From assembly GCA_903932885.1 (NCBI GenBank), contig CAIZHT010000179.1:1-6398 (forward strand): 6,398 nt of DNA. The letters run 5' to 3'. Below are positions 5,134 through 6,398 of the stretch, piece after piece. The DNA is from an uncultured Actinomycetes bacterium. GTDB taxonomy: Bacteria > Actinomycetota > Actinomycetes > Nanopelagicales > Nanopelagicaceae. Below the pieces are notes generated by a model, which saw only the letters and a list, made by a program, of their open reading frames with translations, made no database searches and was not told the DNA's origin. The stretch's first letter is position 1; the number at the start of each line of letters is the position of its first letter. Made by a program: the position numbers and the translations under genes.

Positions 5134-5927
5134 AAGCGCGATCTGATTTCCCAAAGATCCACAAATACAGGATTGAAAAGCGTGCTCTGTAAATAGCTAG
5201 TGCCACTAGAACCGCCTGTGCCCATTTTGTGTCCAATTGTGCGCTCTACCATTTTCACATGGCGGTAGCGCCATTCTTGAATTCCTTCATCAATATCTAC
5301 AAGGCGCTCACACACCATTGCACTATCGGGACTATTTCTGTGTATTTCCAATAAGACATCCTGCACATCAGTATTAGTTTCATAGGCTTTGCTCTTATCG
5401 CGCGCGAGCACACAACTTGGTATCGGATGACCTTGTTTACTGAGATAAATAAGCAAGGAATCCCACAAAGAATTTCCACTCGTTATCACTGCTATTTCAG
5501 CTTGTATATCAACAGGTAGATGCCCGGCCATTTTGCTATCGCGTCGCCCAAGAATAGCTTCCACTTTTCTAAACTGTGCTGATTGGAATCCACTCGATGA
5601 AGATAAATAACTTCGGAATGAATTGAATTGAAGTGGTGTCATTGTTTCCAAAATATCAATTTGTGCGACACATACCTTCATAATTGTTCGGATTCGGCCC
5701 AATAAAGAAAGGGAATAGTGAGTGTCTCCAGATTCTAGAGATTTTTGTGCCGCTTGAAACTCATGAATGAGTTCTTTGAACCACAACTCATAAGTTTGGT
5801 GAATGATAATAAAGAGCATTTCATCATGCTCTGGCCCAACCGAAAGAGGACGTTGCAACTTTAGTAGTTCATCTACGGCTAAATATGATGTGTATGTTAG
5901 TGCGGAATCAAAATTTTCTTCGCTCAT
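5130..5927 (-). CDS. kynA: Tryptophan 2,3-dioxygenase
   Basis: This heme enzyme opens the indole ring of L-tryptophan with O2 to give N-formylkynurenine, the first step of the kynurenine pathway, in the cytoplasm as a tetramer. The 265-aa product carries the whole family signature: YLAVDELLKLQ (15-25), HDEMLFIIIHQTYELWFKEL (34-53) with distal-pocket His43, FRSYLSSSSGFQ (104-115) with Arg105, and EWRYRHVKMVERTIG (218-232) with the proximal heme ligand His223. GTGGSSG with Thr237 follows. By offset these correspond to His55, Arg117, His240 and Thr254 of the Xanthomonas enzyme. Nothing is missing. The ATG overlaps the kynU stop as ATGA, so the two genes form an operon with translational coupling. 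The next enzyme, kynurenine formamidase, is not in the window. The gene converges on the nitroreductase gene and overlaps it by 4 bp. Confidence 0.97.
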   Translation of the reverse strand: MSEENFDSALTYTSYLAVDELLKLQRPLSVGPEHDEMLFIIIHQTYELWFKELIHEFQAAQKSLESGDTHYSLSLLGRIRTIMKVCVAQIDILETMTPLQFNSFRSYLSSSSGFQSAQFRKVEAILGRRDSKMAGHLPVDIQAEIAVITSGNSLWDSLLIYLSKQGHPIPSCVLARDKSKAYETNTDVQDVLLEIHRNSPDSAMVCERLVDIDEGIQEWRYRHVKMVERTIGHKMGTGGSSGTSYLQSTLFNPVFVDLWEIRSRF

Positions 5928-6398
5928 GTGACTCGTGAACCGCCTTCTTCAACTTTTTCAAATTGGCGCGTTGCCACTAGATCTCTAATTCTTTGGAACC
6001 CATCCCATACTTCGACATATGAAGTAGGTAGAGGAGAGATTGCCAGACGTATTGAATTTGGGGTTCTGTAATCAGGAATTACATTTGCGAATTGACGAAG
6101 TGCAATACAAATTCGTGCAGCATCGGGATGACCAAGAGTAATGTGACCGCCACGCTCTTTCGCATTTCGTGAAGTCAGCAGTGTGATTCCAAGGTCTGCT
6201 AGCCAAGCATCGTATAAATCAATCATCATTTGGGTACCAATTGCTGCTTTACTTGCAATAGCATCGATACCCGCTTCTTCAATTATTTCAAAAGCACTCT
6301 TCACGCAACGAAGTCCCATCAATGATGGACTCGCAATTTGATAACCACGGATACCTTCGGCGCGTTCAAAAACTGGTCCCATTCCAAATTGATCTCCT
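5924..6398 (-). CDS. kynU: Kynureninase, C-terminal part (5' end beyond the window)
   Basis: This PLP enzyme of fold type I cleaves kynurenine to anthranilate and alanine (or 3-hydroxykynurenine to 3-hydroxyanthranilate). The last 157 residues are present, against about 400-420 for the full protein, so the PLP lysine and most of the cofactor site lie outside. The frame stays open to the right edge with GDQFGMGP before the first internal Met at 6382, so that Met is not the start. Recognisable pieces are EGIRGYQIASP, ITLGHPDAARICIAL, a conserved Arg at 6049-6047 in TPNSIRLAISPLP that fits the substrate-carboxylate arginine, and the family ending SYVEVWDGFQRIRDLV. The substrate-specificity pair that is Gly-Thr in Pseudomonas and Ser-Asn in human reads Ala-Ser here (6329-6334). 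Its stop overlaps the kynA start, which puts both enzymes in one tryptophan-degradation operon; the promoter is outside. Confidence 0.92.
   Translation of the reverse strand, partial: GDQFGMGPVFERAEGIRGYQIASPSLMGLRCVKSAFEIIEEAGIDAIASKAAIGTQMMIDLYDAWLADLGITLLTSRNAKERGGHITLGHPDAARICIALRQFANVIPDYRTPNSIRLAISPLPTSYVEVWDGFQRIRDLVATRQFEKVEEGGSRVT

Noticed and set aside
6380..6382. Start of kynureninase at the Met at 6382
   Set aside because: The frame is open to the window edge and the upstream residues GDQFG continue the family sequence; a 152-aa protein would lack the PLP lysine region.

Overview
The window looks like chromosomal DNA of a streamlined, low-GC actinobacterium. Base composition is AT-leaning by eye. 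The carbohydrate proteins resemble actinobacterial subfamilies: a GHDVR-type ROK kinase, a SIS protein ending in a GlmS-like tail, and a class II aldolase with a GSSHAM zinc motif. Several genes carry a TANNNT -10 box 7-8 nt before the start codon, which is the leaderless arrangement common in Actinobacteria. A freshwater acI/Nanopelagicales-type genome would fit, but this is inference from protein style and not a database match. There is no sign of mobile elements, CRISPR, tRNA or rRNA.

Region 1 (1-3080) is a divergent sugar-phosphate catabolic locus. Leftward run a double-SIS sugar-phosphate isomerase/deaminase-like protein (438-1328) and a ROK-family kinase (422 to beyond the left edge). 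Rightward run a DeoR/GlpR-type repressor (1448-2242) and a class II ketose-bisphosphate aldolase (2244-3080), which are 1 nt apart. The 119-bp gap between the two arms holds an 18-bp near-perfect palindrome (1360-1377). One half of it forms the -35 of the SIS promoter, so it is a natural operator candidate for the DeoR protein. Together the genes suggest isomerise (or deaminate), phosphorylate, then split a hexose phosphate into two trioses. The sugar is not determined. An amino sugar of the Aga/Gat type is the usual reading, and a sulfoglycolytic (sulfo-EMP2-like) sugar is an alternative with the same enzyme classes.

Region 2 (3081-5133, + strand) holds an orphan GT-B glycosyltransferase (3117-4538) with an unusual C-terminal extension, then a small FMN nitroreductase (4561-5133). 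Each appears to have its own leaderless promoter.

Region 3 (5130-6398, - strand) is a tryptophan-catabolic pair: kynureninase (kynU, 5' end outside the window) followed by tryptophan 2,3-dioxygenase (kynA), with overlapping stop and start. The kynA and nitroreductase genes converge and overlap tail-to-tail by 4 bp, with no terminator between them.

No wholly new system is evident. The points most worth a second look are the palindromic operator/promoter, the recurrent leaderless promoter signature, the undetermined substrate of the sugar operon (with Arg in place of the GlmS ring-opening Lys), and an intermediate substrate-specificity motif in the kynureninase.
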